Source: Marinosulfonomonas sp. | Lineage (GTDB): Bacteria; Pseudomonadota; Alphaproteobacteria; Rhodobacterales; Rhodobacteraceae | Assembly (NCBI GenBank): GCA_019090845.1 | Contig: JAHRVD010000034.1 | Coordinates: 1 to 10,788 of the forward strand | Length of the DNA stretch: 10,788 nt | Reading direction: 5' to 3' | In this document: positions 1-6,429 of the stretch, one piece after another | How the letters are laid out: the number at the start of each line of letters is the position of its first letter | Position numbering within the stretch: the stretch's first letter is position 1 | Notes under the pieces: model-generated | Databases searched by the model: none | What the model was told of the DNA's origin: nothing | Seen by the model: only the letters and a program-made list of their open reading frames with translations | Program-made: the position numbers and the translations under genes

Positions 1-371
1 CCGAAGCAATTGCCAAGGGTTACGGCAATGCGCTGGTCGCCGACGCACTTGGCAATGTCGCCGAAACCGCGACAACCAATGTGTTCATGGTCAAGGACGG
101 TCAGGTGTTTACACCGGTTGAAAACGGTACGTTTTTAGCAGGGATCACCCGCGCGCGACATATTTCCAACCTTGCAGCAGACGGCACCAAAGTTCACGAA
201 ACGGTTCTGACATTTGACGACTTTCACGGCGCCGATGAGGTGTTTCTTTCGGGGAACATGTCCAAGGTGATGCCGGTTACAGAATTTGATGGCACCAAAT
301 ACCCGGTCGGACCAGTCACGCACCGCGTGCGGGACCTATATTGGGACTGGGCACTTTCAACGAACCGGTAG
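1..371 (+). CDS. ilvE: Branched-chain amino acid aminotransferase, C-terminal part (5' end outside window)
   Basis: This is the C-terminal portion of a fold-type IV PLP aminotransferase. The reading frame is open from base 3 with no stop and ends at TAG 369-371. The segment encoded by about 63-146 fits the class-IV aminotransferase signature: Glu, three residues, then TNVF, a six-residue spacer, VFT, and then LAGITR. That region contacts the cofactor phosphate and the substrate. The following residues (a histidine-containing helix, then the FDD and FLSGNMSKVMPV segment) match the usual C-terminal half of IlvE-like enzymes. The family reversibly transaminates leucine, isoleucine and valine with 2-oxoglutarate in the cytoplasm. 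The PLP-binding lysine lies upstream of the window and cannot be checked. D-amino-acid transaminase and aminodeoxychorismate lyase share the fold, but the SGNMSKVMPV stretch favours the branched-chain enzyme. Confidence 0.88.
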   Translation, partial: EAIAKGYGNALVADALGNVAETATTNVFMVKDGQVFTPVENGTFLAGITRARHISNLAADGTKVHETVLTFDDFHGADEVFLSGNMSKVMPVTEFDGTKYPVGPVTHRVRDLYWDWALSTNR

Positions 372-413
372 TTGCACTGTGATGCGCTCTGCGTCATCAT
401 TCCCCAAAAATAT

Positions 414-418
414 GGAGG
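414..418 (+). promoter_or_regulatory. Ribosome binding site of the universal stress protein
   Basis: A full GGAGG lies 7 bases before ATG 426. It fixes the start there, although the frame is open back to a TTG at 372 right after the preceding stop codon. Confidence 0.75.
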
Positions 419-425
419 CCAGTCG

Positions 426-881
426 ATGCGTAAATTTCTTGTCGTACTTGATGACAGCCGGGAATGCCTGAATGCAATGCGATTTGCGGCAATGCGGGCG
501 CGTCGGACCGGCGGCGGTGTTCAGGTTATTTCGATCATTCCACCCGAGGAGTTCCAGCACTGGATCGGCGTGGGCGCCATTATGCGTGAAGAAGCGCGCG
601 AACGCATCCACGCCCATTTCGAAGTTTTTGCCAAATGGATGCGCGACAAGCAGGATGTAGACCCAGAACTGGTGATCCGAGAAGGCGATTCAGTGCCTGA
701 GATCTTGTCCCAAATCCGCGAAGATTCCGAAATCGGCGTTTTGGTTCTGGGGGCTGGAAGCGACAAAAAGGGACCCGGACCGCTGGTGACATTGCTGTCA
801 CGCTCATCCGGTGATCTGCCTATACCAGTAACGATTGTGCCGGGCGAATTGTCAAAGGAACGGCTGGAAGCAATCACCTGA
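426..881 (+). CDS. Universal stress protein (UspA family)
   Basis: A 151-residue single-domain protein of the usual Usp length. It opens with a beta-strand and the acidic MRKFLVVLDDS segment, where the aspartates near residues 9-10 are typical adenine-contacting positions. It ends with a strand rich in Val/Ile (IPVTIVPG) as in other Usp proteins. Between them is a loop at about residues 107-121 reading GAGSDKKGPGPLVT. This replaces the canonical GxxGx(9)G(S/T) ATP-binding loop with a Gly/Pro-rich variant, so nucleotide binding is uncertain. Usp proteins are cytoplasmic and help cells survive starvation and other stress, but the specific role of this one cannot be read from sequence. It sits 54 bases after the aminotransferase and 71 bases before nfu, in the same direction. 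It could be transcribed from the aminotransferase or from its own weak promoter. Confidence 0.88.
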   Translation: MRKFLVVLDDSRECLNAMRFAAMRARRTGGGVQVISIIPPEEFQHWIGVGAIMREEARERIHAHFEVFAKWMRDKQDVDPELVIREGDSVPEILSQIREDSEIGVLVLGAGSDKKGPGPLVTLLSRSSGDLPIPVTIVPGELSKERLEAIT

Positions 882-898
882 ATATCGGTGCGTAAACC

Positions 899-927
899 TT
901 GACTTGAGCCCCCGTCAGGCACATATC
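899..927 (+). promoter_or_regulatory. Possible promoter of the nfu-tsaB-rimI operon
   Basis: A -35-like TTGACT at 899-904 is followed after 17 bases by CATATC at 922-927, a weak match to the -10 consensus. The site lies in the 71-base gap before nfu and would give a leader of about 20 bases. Alphaproteobacterial promoters often show a strong TTGAC box with a poor -10, which makes this plausible but unproven. Confidence 0.3.
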
Positions 928-952
928 CGGTTGCAGAACAAAGGACACGTGC

Positions 953-1513
953 ATGTTCATTCAAACAGAATCTACGCCAAACCCTGCGACGCTGAAATTC
1001 CTTCCGGGCCAAACCGTATTGGAAACAGGAACAGCCGACTTTCCGACAGCAGACACTGCTTCTAAATCCCCTCTGGCCCAGCGAATATTTGGGGTAGACG
1101 GCGTTACTGGTGTCTTTTTCGGCAATGACTTTGTGACCGTTGTCAAAACAGAAGCCACCGAATGGGATCATATTAAGCCCGCAGTATTGGGCGCCATCAT
1201 GGAACATTTCCAGTCCGGGCAGCCGGTTCTGGAAGGTGAATCTGGCGACACCGGTCATGCCGCCCACGATGGCCCCGACAGTGCAATCGTCGATCAGATC
1301 AAAGAATTGCTGGACACCCGGGTGCGCCCGGCCGTTGCTCAGGACGGCGGTGACATAACCTTTCACGGGTTCGATCAGGGTGTTGTTTTTCTGCATATGC
1401 AAGGTGCCTGCGCGGGGTGCCCGTCATCAACGCTCACGCTGAAAATGGGTATCGAGAACCTGTTGCGCCACTACATCCCCGAAGTGCTAGAGGTTCGACC
1501 GGTTGCAACCTGA
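953..1513 (+). CDS. nfu: Nfu-type iron-sulfur cluster scaffold/carrier protein
   Basis: This 186-residue protein has the two-domain plan of mitochondrial and alphaproteobacterial Nfu proteins. Residues 1 to about 90 form the Nfu N-terminal domain, starting MFIQTESTPNPATLKFLPG and including the GVTGVFFGNDFVTVVK strand region. A polar linker covers about 93-110. Residues 111-180 are the NifU-like C-terminal domain, with DTRVRPAVAQDGGDI at 121-135 and the cluster-binding CxxC at Cys153 and Cys156 (GACAGCPSS). The two cysteines of a dimer would hold a [4Fe-4S] cluster for delivery to client enzymes in the cytoplasm. The ATG is chosen because AAGGA at 941-945 lies 7 bases upstream and the protein starts exactly at the family N-terminus. 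The 3' end overlaps tsaB by 11 bases, suggesting coupled translation. There is no sign of truncation. Confidence 0.95.
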   Translation: MFIQTESTPNPATLKFLPGQTVLETGTADFPTADTASKSPLAQRIFGVDGVTGVFFGNDFVTVVKTEATEWDHIKPAVLGAIMEHFQSGQPVLEGESGDTGHAAHDGPDSAIVDQIKELLDTRVRPAVAQDGGDITFHGFDQGVVFLHMQGACAGCPSSTLTLKMGIENLLRHYIPEVLEVRPVAT

Positions 1514-2159
1514 TAGTCTGACACTGGCATTTGACACATCGGTCGCGCATTGCGCGGCCGCTTTGCTTTGTGGCGAACAAGTTTTGCATGAATTGACAGA
1601 GCCGATCGCCAAAGGGCAGGCCGAGCGGCTTTTCCCTTTGCTGGACGGCCTGCTGTCAAAAGCTGGCGCGGGTTGGAACGACCTTGGATGCATTGGTGTT
1701 GGGGTCGGGCCGGGAAATTTCACCGGTATCCGAATTTCTGTAGCCGCGGCGCGCGGATTGGCAATGTCGCTTGGCATTCCCGCTGTAGGGGTTTCTTCAC
1801 TGCAAGCGCAGGCTGCGGGCTTGGAAGGCGTTGTTGTATCGGTATTGGATGCGCGTCACGGAAATTACTATCTTCAGGTATTTGGAAATCTCGACGGCGC
1901 ACAACCAACTAAATGCACTCTTGATACTTTGCCCTTAGTCCCGGCGCGCGCAGAACCTTCTGTGGTTGGATTTGACGCCGGGTTAGTTGCCCAGGAATGC
2001 GCAGGCCATGTCAGCGCACCGATGTTTCCAATTGCTGTCGCAATCGGACGTATCGCCAAACGCCGCATGCACAGCACTAAATCCCGCCCCGTCCCGCTTT
2101 ATCTGCGCGCACCTGACGCCGCTCCACCCAAAAATCCGGCACCTGCAATTTTGCCATGA
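1503..2159 (+). CDS. tsaB: tRNA threonylcarbamoyladenosine biosynthesis protein TsaB
   Basis: A 218-residue protein of the ASKHA (actin-like ATPase) fold. With TsaD and TsaE it transfers threonylcarbamoyl to adenosine 37 of ANN-decoding tRNAs, acting mainly as an essential partner of TsaD rather than as the catalyst. The N-terminal strand LTLAFDTS (residues 6-13) and the glycine-rich GVGVGPGNFTGIRIS (65-79) are hallmarks of TsaB. The C-terminal PLYLRAPDAAPP (about 198-209) matches the usual end of bacterial TsaB. The start is TTG at 1503: an in-frame TAG at 1488-1490 closes the frame upstream, no ATG occurs before the conserved N-terminus, and GAGG at 1490-1493 is correctly spaced. The start lies inside the end of nfu, and the stop overlaps the rimI start as ATGA. 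It is slightly short for the family, as is common in Rhodobacterales. Confidence 0.93.
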   Translation: MQPDSLTLAFDTSVAHCAAALLCGEQVLHELTEPIAKGQAERLFPLLDGLLSKAGAGWNDLGCIGVGVGPGNFTGIRISVAAARGLAMSLGIPAVGVSSLQAQAAGLEGVVVSVLDARHGNYYLQVFGNLDGAQPTKCTLDTLPLVPARAEPSVVGFDAGLVAQECAGHVSAPMFPIAVAIGRIAKRRMHSTKSRPVPLYLRAPDAAPPKNPAPAILP

Positions 2160-2581
2160 CTGTTGACCCGGCCGATCTGGCTGCGTTGCACGCCCTGTGT
2201 TTCAAAACACCTCGACCGTGGAATGCCCGCGAATTTACAAATCTTTTGGCCGATCAAAACACGGTTTTCATCGGCGACCATCAAGCCTTTGTGCTGGGTC
2301 GTGTGGTCATGAACCAAGTTGATCTTCTTACGATAGCCGTTTCACCTGTTCGTCGTCGAAGAGGAATAGCGGGAATTCTTCTTTCAGATTTTGAATTCCT
2401 AGCCAAACGGCGCGGTGGCGCGACCTGCTTTCTGGAAGTCGCGGCAAACAACAAGCCAGCAATCGCACTATATTCCGGGCATGGTTATATCGAATCTGGT
2501 CGCCGGAGGGGCTATTACGTGACAAATAGCACGACCGCGACGGACGCTATTTTGCTTTCAAAGCCGCTGGTTGGACCATAA
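2156..2581 (+). CDS. rimI: RimI-type GNAT N-alpha-acetyltransferase
   Basis: This 141-residue GNAT protein would transfer acetyl from acetyl-CoA to a protein N-terminus. In enterobacteria the target is ribosomal protein S18. Visible features are the PW..REF segment near the N-terminus (residues 21-27), the strand LLTIAVSP (57-64), the acetyl-CoA pyrophosphate loop RRRGIA (67-72), and FLEVAANNKPAIALYSGHGY (92-111). The last contains Glu94 and Tyr106, which correspond to the catalytic Glu and Tyr of RimI. The tail DAILLSKPL also fits RimI. ATG 2156 overlaps the tsaB stop by four bases (ATGA), so expression is probably coupled. The tsaB-rimI pairing is common in bacteria and supports the assignment over a generic GNAT. 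Whether the substrate here is S18 is inferred from the family. Confidence 0.88.
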   Translation: MTVDPADLAALHALCFKTPRPWNAREFTNLLADQNTVFIGDHQAFVLGRVVMNQVDLLTIAVSPVRRRRGIAGILLSDFEFLAKRRGGATCFLEVAANNKPAIALYSGHGYIESGRRRGYYVTNSTTATDAILLSKPLVGP

Positions 2582-2597
2582 TTTGCCGGCAACCGAC

Positions 2598-2606
2598 TTA
2601 TCCACA
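2598..2606 (+). other. Perfect DnaA-box 9-mer (TTATCCACA)
   Basis: The nonamer TTATCCACA matches the high-affinity DnaA box exactly. It lies 17 bases after the rimI stop, in the control region before the nucleoside operon. I see no second perfect box in this 181-base gap and no AT-rich unwinding region typical of an origin. It may be a transcriptional DnaA site or chance. Confidence 0.3.
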
Positions 2607-2646
2607 AGCAAACCCGCATTGTCTTGGACCAAATGGTAAAAAGTTA

Positions 2647-2676
2647 TTGACCGCCGTGGGTCGGTGCGGCCTTAAT
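2647..2676 (+). promoter_or_regulatory. Possible promoter of the nucleoside transport operon
   Basis: TTGACC at 2647-2652 is a good -35 box. CTTAAT at 2671-2676 follows after 18 bases as a fair -10. It would start transcription near 2683 and give an untranslated leader of about 80 bases before ATG 2763. A second AT-rich block (TATATT at 2707-2712) lies downstream but lacks a convincing -35. The gap from 2582 to 2762 holds no gene I can support. Confidence 0.35.
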
Positions 2677-2690
2677 TGCCAATGATCAGT

Positions 2691-2706
2691 AAAGATCTGC
2701 ATCTTT
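2691..2706. repeat. Perfect 6+6 inverted repeat in the leader of the nucleoside operon
   Basis: AAAGAT and ATCTTT flank the spacer CTGC, giving a dyad of 16 bases. It lies just downstream of the proposed promoter and 56 bases before the start of the binding-protein gene. It is too AT-rich to make a strong RNA hairpin, so an operator for a repressor dimer is the more natural reading. A function is not shown by the sequence. Confidence 0.35.
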
Positions 2707-2762
2707 TATATTGGCCAGCGGACCAACGAAGGCTCGTCAAAGCCAACAACCGGGAGAAACCT

Positions 2763-3752
2763 ATGACCCTTATGCAGAAATTCCTTGGCGCGGCTGCGAC
2801 TTTGGCGATTACCGCCAGTGCTGTCGCTGCCGACCCTGCCATCATCTTTGATCTTGGCGGTAAATTCGACAAGTCATTCAATCAGGCCGCTTTTGCCGGT
2901 GCCACCAAATGGGCCGAAGAAACCGGAGGATCGTTTCGGGAGATCGAACTTACTTCAGAAGCACAACGCGAACAGGCCCTGCGCCGTTTTGCAGAAGCAG
3001 GTAGCAACCCGATCGTCATGACCGGATTTGCATTCGCAACGGCGCTTGAACAGGTTGCGGCTGACTTCCCCGACACCAAGTTTGCAATCATCGATATGGT
3101 CGTGGACCAGCCAAACGTGCGTTCGGTTGTGTTTAACGAACACGAAGGTTCGTATCTGGTGGGCGTTGCAGCCGCCAAAGCATCCAAATCCGGCACAGTC
3201 GGTTTTGTCGGCGGTATGGATATTCCTTTGATCCGCAAATTTGCATGCGGGTATGTGCAGGGCGTCAAAGCGGCCAACCCGAACGCGACCGTAATTCAGA
3301 ACATGACCGGCACAACACCTGCCGCATGGAATGACCCCGTTAAGGGCGCCGAGTTGACCAAGGCACAAATCGGTCAGGGCGCTGACGTTGTTTATGCTGC
3401 CGCCGGTGGCACAGGTGTCGGTGTTTTGCAGACAGCCGCTGACGAAGGCATCTTTTCGATCGGTGTGGACAGCAACCAGAACTACCTGCATCCGGGATCG
3501 GTCCTGACGTCGATGCTAAAGCGCGTGGACGTTGCCGTGTATGATGCGTTTACCGAAGGCGCTGCACTGACAACCGGCTTTAATGTGCTAGGCATTTCCA
3601 ACGGCGGCATCGACTATGCAGTTGATGACAACAACGCCGCCGTTTTCACAGCCGACATTGCGGCAGCCGTCGAAGCAGCCAAGGCCGGAATCATGGATGG
3701 CTCGATCAAAGTCCATGACTACATGTCCGATTCTTCCTGCCCGGTAATGTAG
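2763..3752 (+). CDS. BMP/PnrA-type periplasmic substrate-binding protein of a nucleoside ABC importer
   Basis: This 329-residue precursor belongs to the BMP family (basic membrane protein; PnrA/Med-like), the binding proteins of purine nucleoside ABC importers. Residues 1-22 are a Sec signal peptide: Lys6, an Ala/Leu-rich core, and a likely cut after the Ala at 22 (AVA-ADP). There is no lipobox cysteine, so the mature protein should be soluble in the periplasm. Family features are IIFDLGGKFDKSFN (27-40), AIIDM (108-112), the FNEHEGSYLVGVAA segment (124-137), GFVGGMDIPLI (147-157) and GVDSNQN (234-240), whose aspartate is a candidate ribose ligand. The start is ATG 2763, with GGGAG at 2752-2756. 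An upstream in-frame ATG at 2676 would put 29 charged residues before the signal peptide and is unlikely. The mature protein has only two cysteines, Cys162 and Cys326. The gene heads the operon; the ATPase follows 11 bases later. Confidence 0.93.
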   Translation: MTLMQKFLGAAATLAITASAVAADPAIIFDLGGKFDKSFNQAAFAGATKWAEETGGSFREIELTSEAQREQALRRFAEAGSNPIVMTGFAFATALEQVAADFPDTKFAIIDMVVDQPNVRSVVFNEHEGSYLVGVAAAKASKSGTVGFVGGMDIPLIRKFACGYVQGVKAANPNATVIQNMTGTTPAAWNDPVKGAELTKAQIGQGADVVYAAAGGTGVGVLQTAADEGIFSIGVDSNQNYLHPGSVLTSMLKRVDVAVYDAFTEGAALTTGFNVLGISNGGIDYAVDDNNAAVFTADIAAAVEAAKAGIMDGSIKVHDYMSDSSCPVM

Positions 3753-3763
3753 GGGTTTCCCAA

Positions 3764-5332
3764 ATGGGTGGGACAACATCGGGGCGGCCGGAAACTGCCG
3801 CCCCAGCGATCGAACTTCGCGGCATATCAAAGGCCTTTGGGCCGGTGCAGGCGAACAAGGACATTTCGATAAATGTCGCGCGCGGAACGATCCACGGGAT
3901 CATCGGCGAAAACGGCGCGGGCAAGTCCACGCTGATGTCGATCCTTTATGGCTTTTACAAAGCCGACGCGGGCGAAATTATCATCAACGGAAAACCAACA
4001 CTTATTCCCAACAGTCAGGCAGCAATTGCCGCCGGGATCGGCATGGTGTTTCAGCACTTCAAACTGGTTGAAAATTTCACCGTCCTCGAGAACGTGATAT
4101 TGGGGGTCGAGGATGGGCCGATGCTGAAAAGCTCGCTGGCTAAGGCGCGCAGCACGCTGACCCACCTTGCCGAGGAATATGAACTGGAAGTGGACCCCGA
4201 CGCATTGGTCGAGGATCTTTCCGTTGGACACCAACAGCGTGTCGAAATTCTCAAGGCGATGTACCGAAAAGCGGAAATTCTTATTCTGGATGAGCCGACA
4301 GGGGTTCTGACCCCGGCCGAGGCCGATCACCTGTTCCGGATTTTGCGCAACCTGAAGAATGAAGGCAAAACAATTATTATGATCACGCACAAACTACGCG
4401 AGATCATGGAAATCACCGATACTGTCAGCGTTATGCGGCGCGGCGAGATGACCTCGACAGTCAAGACATCTGAAACCTCGCCCGAAGACCTTGCAGAGCG
4501 CATGGTTGGCCGCAAAGTGTTGCTGCGGGTCGACAAAAAGCCCGCGACCCCGGGCAAAACGGTTCTGGAGGTCGAAGATCTGCGGGTTGTCGATGAGGCA
4601 GGCGTTAACCGGCTGAAGGGCGTATCGCTAAACGTTCGGGCGGGCGAGATACTTGGCATCGCAGGTGTATCGGGCAATGGCCAAACCCAATTGCTACATG
4701 TTCTGGGCGGCTACCAGACTGCGACCGGCTCGATACGGTTGAACGGCGAAGAAATCGACCTGACCGGTGCCCATTCCGACGGGCAATCGCGTCGTGCCCG
4801 CGGTATTGCCCATGTGCCCGAAGACCGGCAAGCCGAAGGCCTGATCATGGAATTCATGGCGTGGGAAAATATGGCGTTCGGCTATCACAATGATCCCGCC
4901 TACCAGAAAAACCAATTCCTTATGGATAATGCCGGGATCGTTGAAGACACTGAAACGAAAATGGACCGGTTTGACGTGCGTCCACCCAATCCAAGGCTTG
5001 AGGCCAAGAGCTTTTCCGGCGGCAACCAACAAAAAATCGTGCTGGCCCGCGAGATTGAGCGCAACCCGGACCTTTTGCTGGTCGGTCAGCCAACCCGTGG
5101 CGTCGACATCGGCGCGATTGAATTTATCCATCAACAGCTGGTCGCGCTGCGCGATCAGGGCAAGGCGATCCTGCTTGTCAGCGTAGAGCTGGACGAAATC
5201 CTGTCGCTCGCGGACCGGATTATCGTCATGTTCGACGGCCACATCATGGGTGAACGCGACCCGGCCACAACCAATGAACGCGAGTTGGGCCTGCTGATGG
5301 CCGGCGTCAGCGACGACGGAAAGGCCGCCTGA
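3764..5332 (+). CDS. Nucleoside ABC importer ATPase, two fused nucleotide-binding domains
   Basis: A 522-residue cytoplasmic ATPase with two tandem ABC domains, the layout of RbsA/MglA/YufO-type importers. The N-terminal domain (about 16-250) is complete: Walker A GENGAGKST at 48-56, Q-loop Gln97, signature LSVGHQQRV at 152-160, Walker B ILILDEP at 172-178 with Glu177, and switch His209. The C-terminal domain (about 266-515) is degenerate. The Walker A position reads GVSGNGQTQ (301-309) without lysine, Walker B reads LLLVGQPTRGVD with Gln442 in place of the catalytic Glu, and the switch histidine is lost in VSVELDEI (472-479). It keeps the signature FSGGNQQK (417-424). One working and one degenerate site is usual in the nucleoside branch of this family. 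A ribosome site AGGGG at 3751-3755 overlaps the preceding stop codon. The stop overlaps the next start as TGATG. Confidence 0.95.
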   Translation: MGGTTSGRPETAAPAIELRGISKAFGPVQANKDISINVARGTIHGIIGENGAGKSTLMSILYGFYKADAGEIIINGKPTLIPNSQAAIAAGIGMVFQHFKLVENFTVLENVILGVEDGPMLKSSLAKARSTLTHLAEEYELEVDPDALVEDLSVGHQQRVEILKAMYRKAEILILDEPTGVLTPAEADHLFRILRNLKNEGKTIIMITHKLREIMEITDTVSVMRRGEMTSTVKTSETSPEDLAERMVGRKVLLRVDKKPATPGKTVLEVEDLRVVDEAGVNRLKGVSLNVRAGEILGIAGVSGNGQTQLLHVLGGYQTATGSIRLNGEEIDLTGAHSDGQSRRARGIAHVPEDRQAEGLIMEFMAWENMAFGYHNDPAYQKNQFLMDNAGIVEDTETKMDRFDVRPPNPRLEAKSFSGGNQQKIVLAREIERNPDLLLVGQPTRGVDIGAIEFIHQQLVALRDQGKAILLVSVELDEILSLADRIIVMFDGHIMGERDPATTNERELGLLMAGVSDDGKAA

Positions 5333-6429
5333 TGGATAAGATGCCAAGATGGGCCGACGTGTTTCTGGTGCCTTTTATCAATCTATGCCTTGCCTTCATG
5401 GTCTCTGGCCTTGTCGTGCTGGCAATCGGGGAAAACCCGTTTGATGCGATATATTTCATGGTTAAGGGCGCGTTAGGATCCACGTCGGGCATTGGCTATA
5501 CGCTCTATTATGCCACCAACTATATCTTCACAGGTTTGGCGGTCGCCGTTGCTTTTCATGCGCGGCTTTTCAACATCGGCGGCGAAGGTCAGGCGATTGT
5601 GTCCGGTATCGGTGTCGCCGTTGTGCTGCTGGCCTTCGACTGGCCGCATTGGATGCTGGCACTTCCGTTTGCGATCATCGGGGGGGGCGCATTTGGTGCG
5701 CTTTGGGCGGCGGTTCCGGCCTATTTGCAGGCCAAACGCGGCAGCCACATTGTGATTACCACGATCATGTTCAACTTCATCGGTGCGGCGCTAATTGGCT
5801 ATCTGCTCAACGGCATTTTGAAAAGTCCAACCAGCCAGAATGCCGAATCCAGTGGGTTCGGCCCCGGCGCGCATTTGCCAACAGCACATGAGATGCTGGC
5901 ACCGCTTGGTATAGAGTTTTCAAAATCCGCACCGCTGAATTTCGCATTCATTCTGGCGCTGATCTGCGCTTTTCTTGTCTGGCTGTTGATCTGGCGCACG
6001 CGTCTGGGCTTTCAGATCCGCGCCTTTGGTCAGAACGAGGGCGCCGCCCAATACGCCGGAATTTCAGCCGTCAAAATTACTATCCTAACGATGCTGATAT
6101 CCGGCGCTTTGGCCGGAATGCTGGCGATCAACGTGGTGATGGGCGAACAGGAACGGCTGATAAAGGAATTTGTCGAAGGCGCAGGTTTTGTCGGCATCGC
6201 GGTAGCCCTGATGGGCCGCTCGCATCCATTTGGGATCGTTCTGGCAGCCTTGTTGTTTGGGATGTTGACGCAGGGCGGGTTTGAGCTGCTTTGGGAAATG
6301 CCGACGATATCAAAAGAACTGGTGCTGGTTATTCAGGCGCTGATCATCCTGTTTACCGGCGCACTGGATAACATGGTGCGCAACCCGGTCGAGCGGATAT
6401 TCCTGCGACTACGGAAAGGACGTTCGTGA
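5332..6429 (+). CDS. Nucleoside ABC importer permease, first subunit
   Basis: This 365-residue membrane protein is of the BPD_transp_2 (branched-chain/ribose-type) permease family. After a short N-terminal helix (about 10-32) it has the conserved loop FNIGGEGQ (80-87), helix segments around 92-112, 113-131, 143-162, 203-222, 247-270 and 301-313, and a last one at 328-345. The long periplasmic insertion between 163 and 200 and the coupling-type segment GFQIRAFGQNEGAAQYAGI (226-244) fit the longer permease of BMP-linked importers, followed by GFVGIAVALMGR (285-296). It would pair with the second permease to form the channel. The start is ATG 5332, with GGAAAGG at 5318-5324 and a one-base overlap with the ATPase stop. 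Codons 117-119 are a run of eight G bases (5680-5687) encoding Gly-Gly-Gly. Confidence 0.93.
   Translation: MDKMPRWADVFLVPFINLCLAFMVSGLVVLAIGENPFDAIYFMVKGALGSTSGIGYTLYYATNYIFTGLAVAVAFHARLFNIGGEGQAIVSGIGVAVVLLAFDWPHWMLALPFAIIGGGAFGALWAAVPAYLQAKRGSHIVITTIMFNFIGAALIGYLLNGILKSPTSQNAESSGFGPGAHLPTAHEMLAPLGIEFSKSAPLNFAFILALICAFLVWLLIWRTRLGFQIRAFGQNEGAAQYAGISAVKITILTMLISGALAGMLAINVVMGEQERLIKEFVEGAGFVGIAVALMGRSHPFGIVLAALLFGMLTQGGFELLWEMPTISKELVLVIQALIILFTGALDNMVRNPVERIFLRLRKGRS

Noticed and set aside
521..1402. A 293-residue open frame on the minus strand across the stress protein and nfu genes
   Set aside because: It lies opposite two well-supported genes, has no recognisable family, is cysteine- and arginine-rich as antisense frames are, and also spans their intergenic gap. 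It is a shadow of codon bias.
2676..2762. Upstream ATG for the nucleoside binding protein
   Set aside because: It adds 29 polar and charged residues before a complete signal peptide, while ATG 2763 has a proper ribosome site.
2582..2762. Purine riboswitch in the leader of the nucleoside operon
   Set aside because: I could not find the paired stems and conserved core of a known purine or preQ1 riboswitch, only short dyads.
3827..4390. A 187-residue minus-strand open frame opposite the Walker A region of the ATPase
   Set aside because: It is antisense to a clear ABC domain and has no independent support.
4694..5347. A 217-residue minus-strand open frame opposite the ATPase gene
   Set aside because: The sense strand encodes conserved ABC motifs throughout. 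The antisense product shows no family features.
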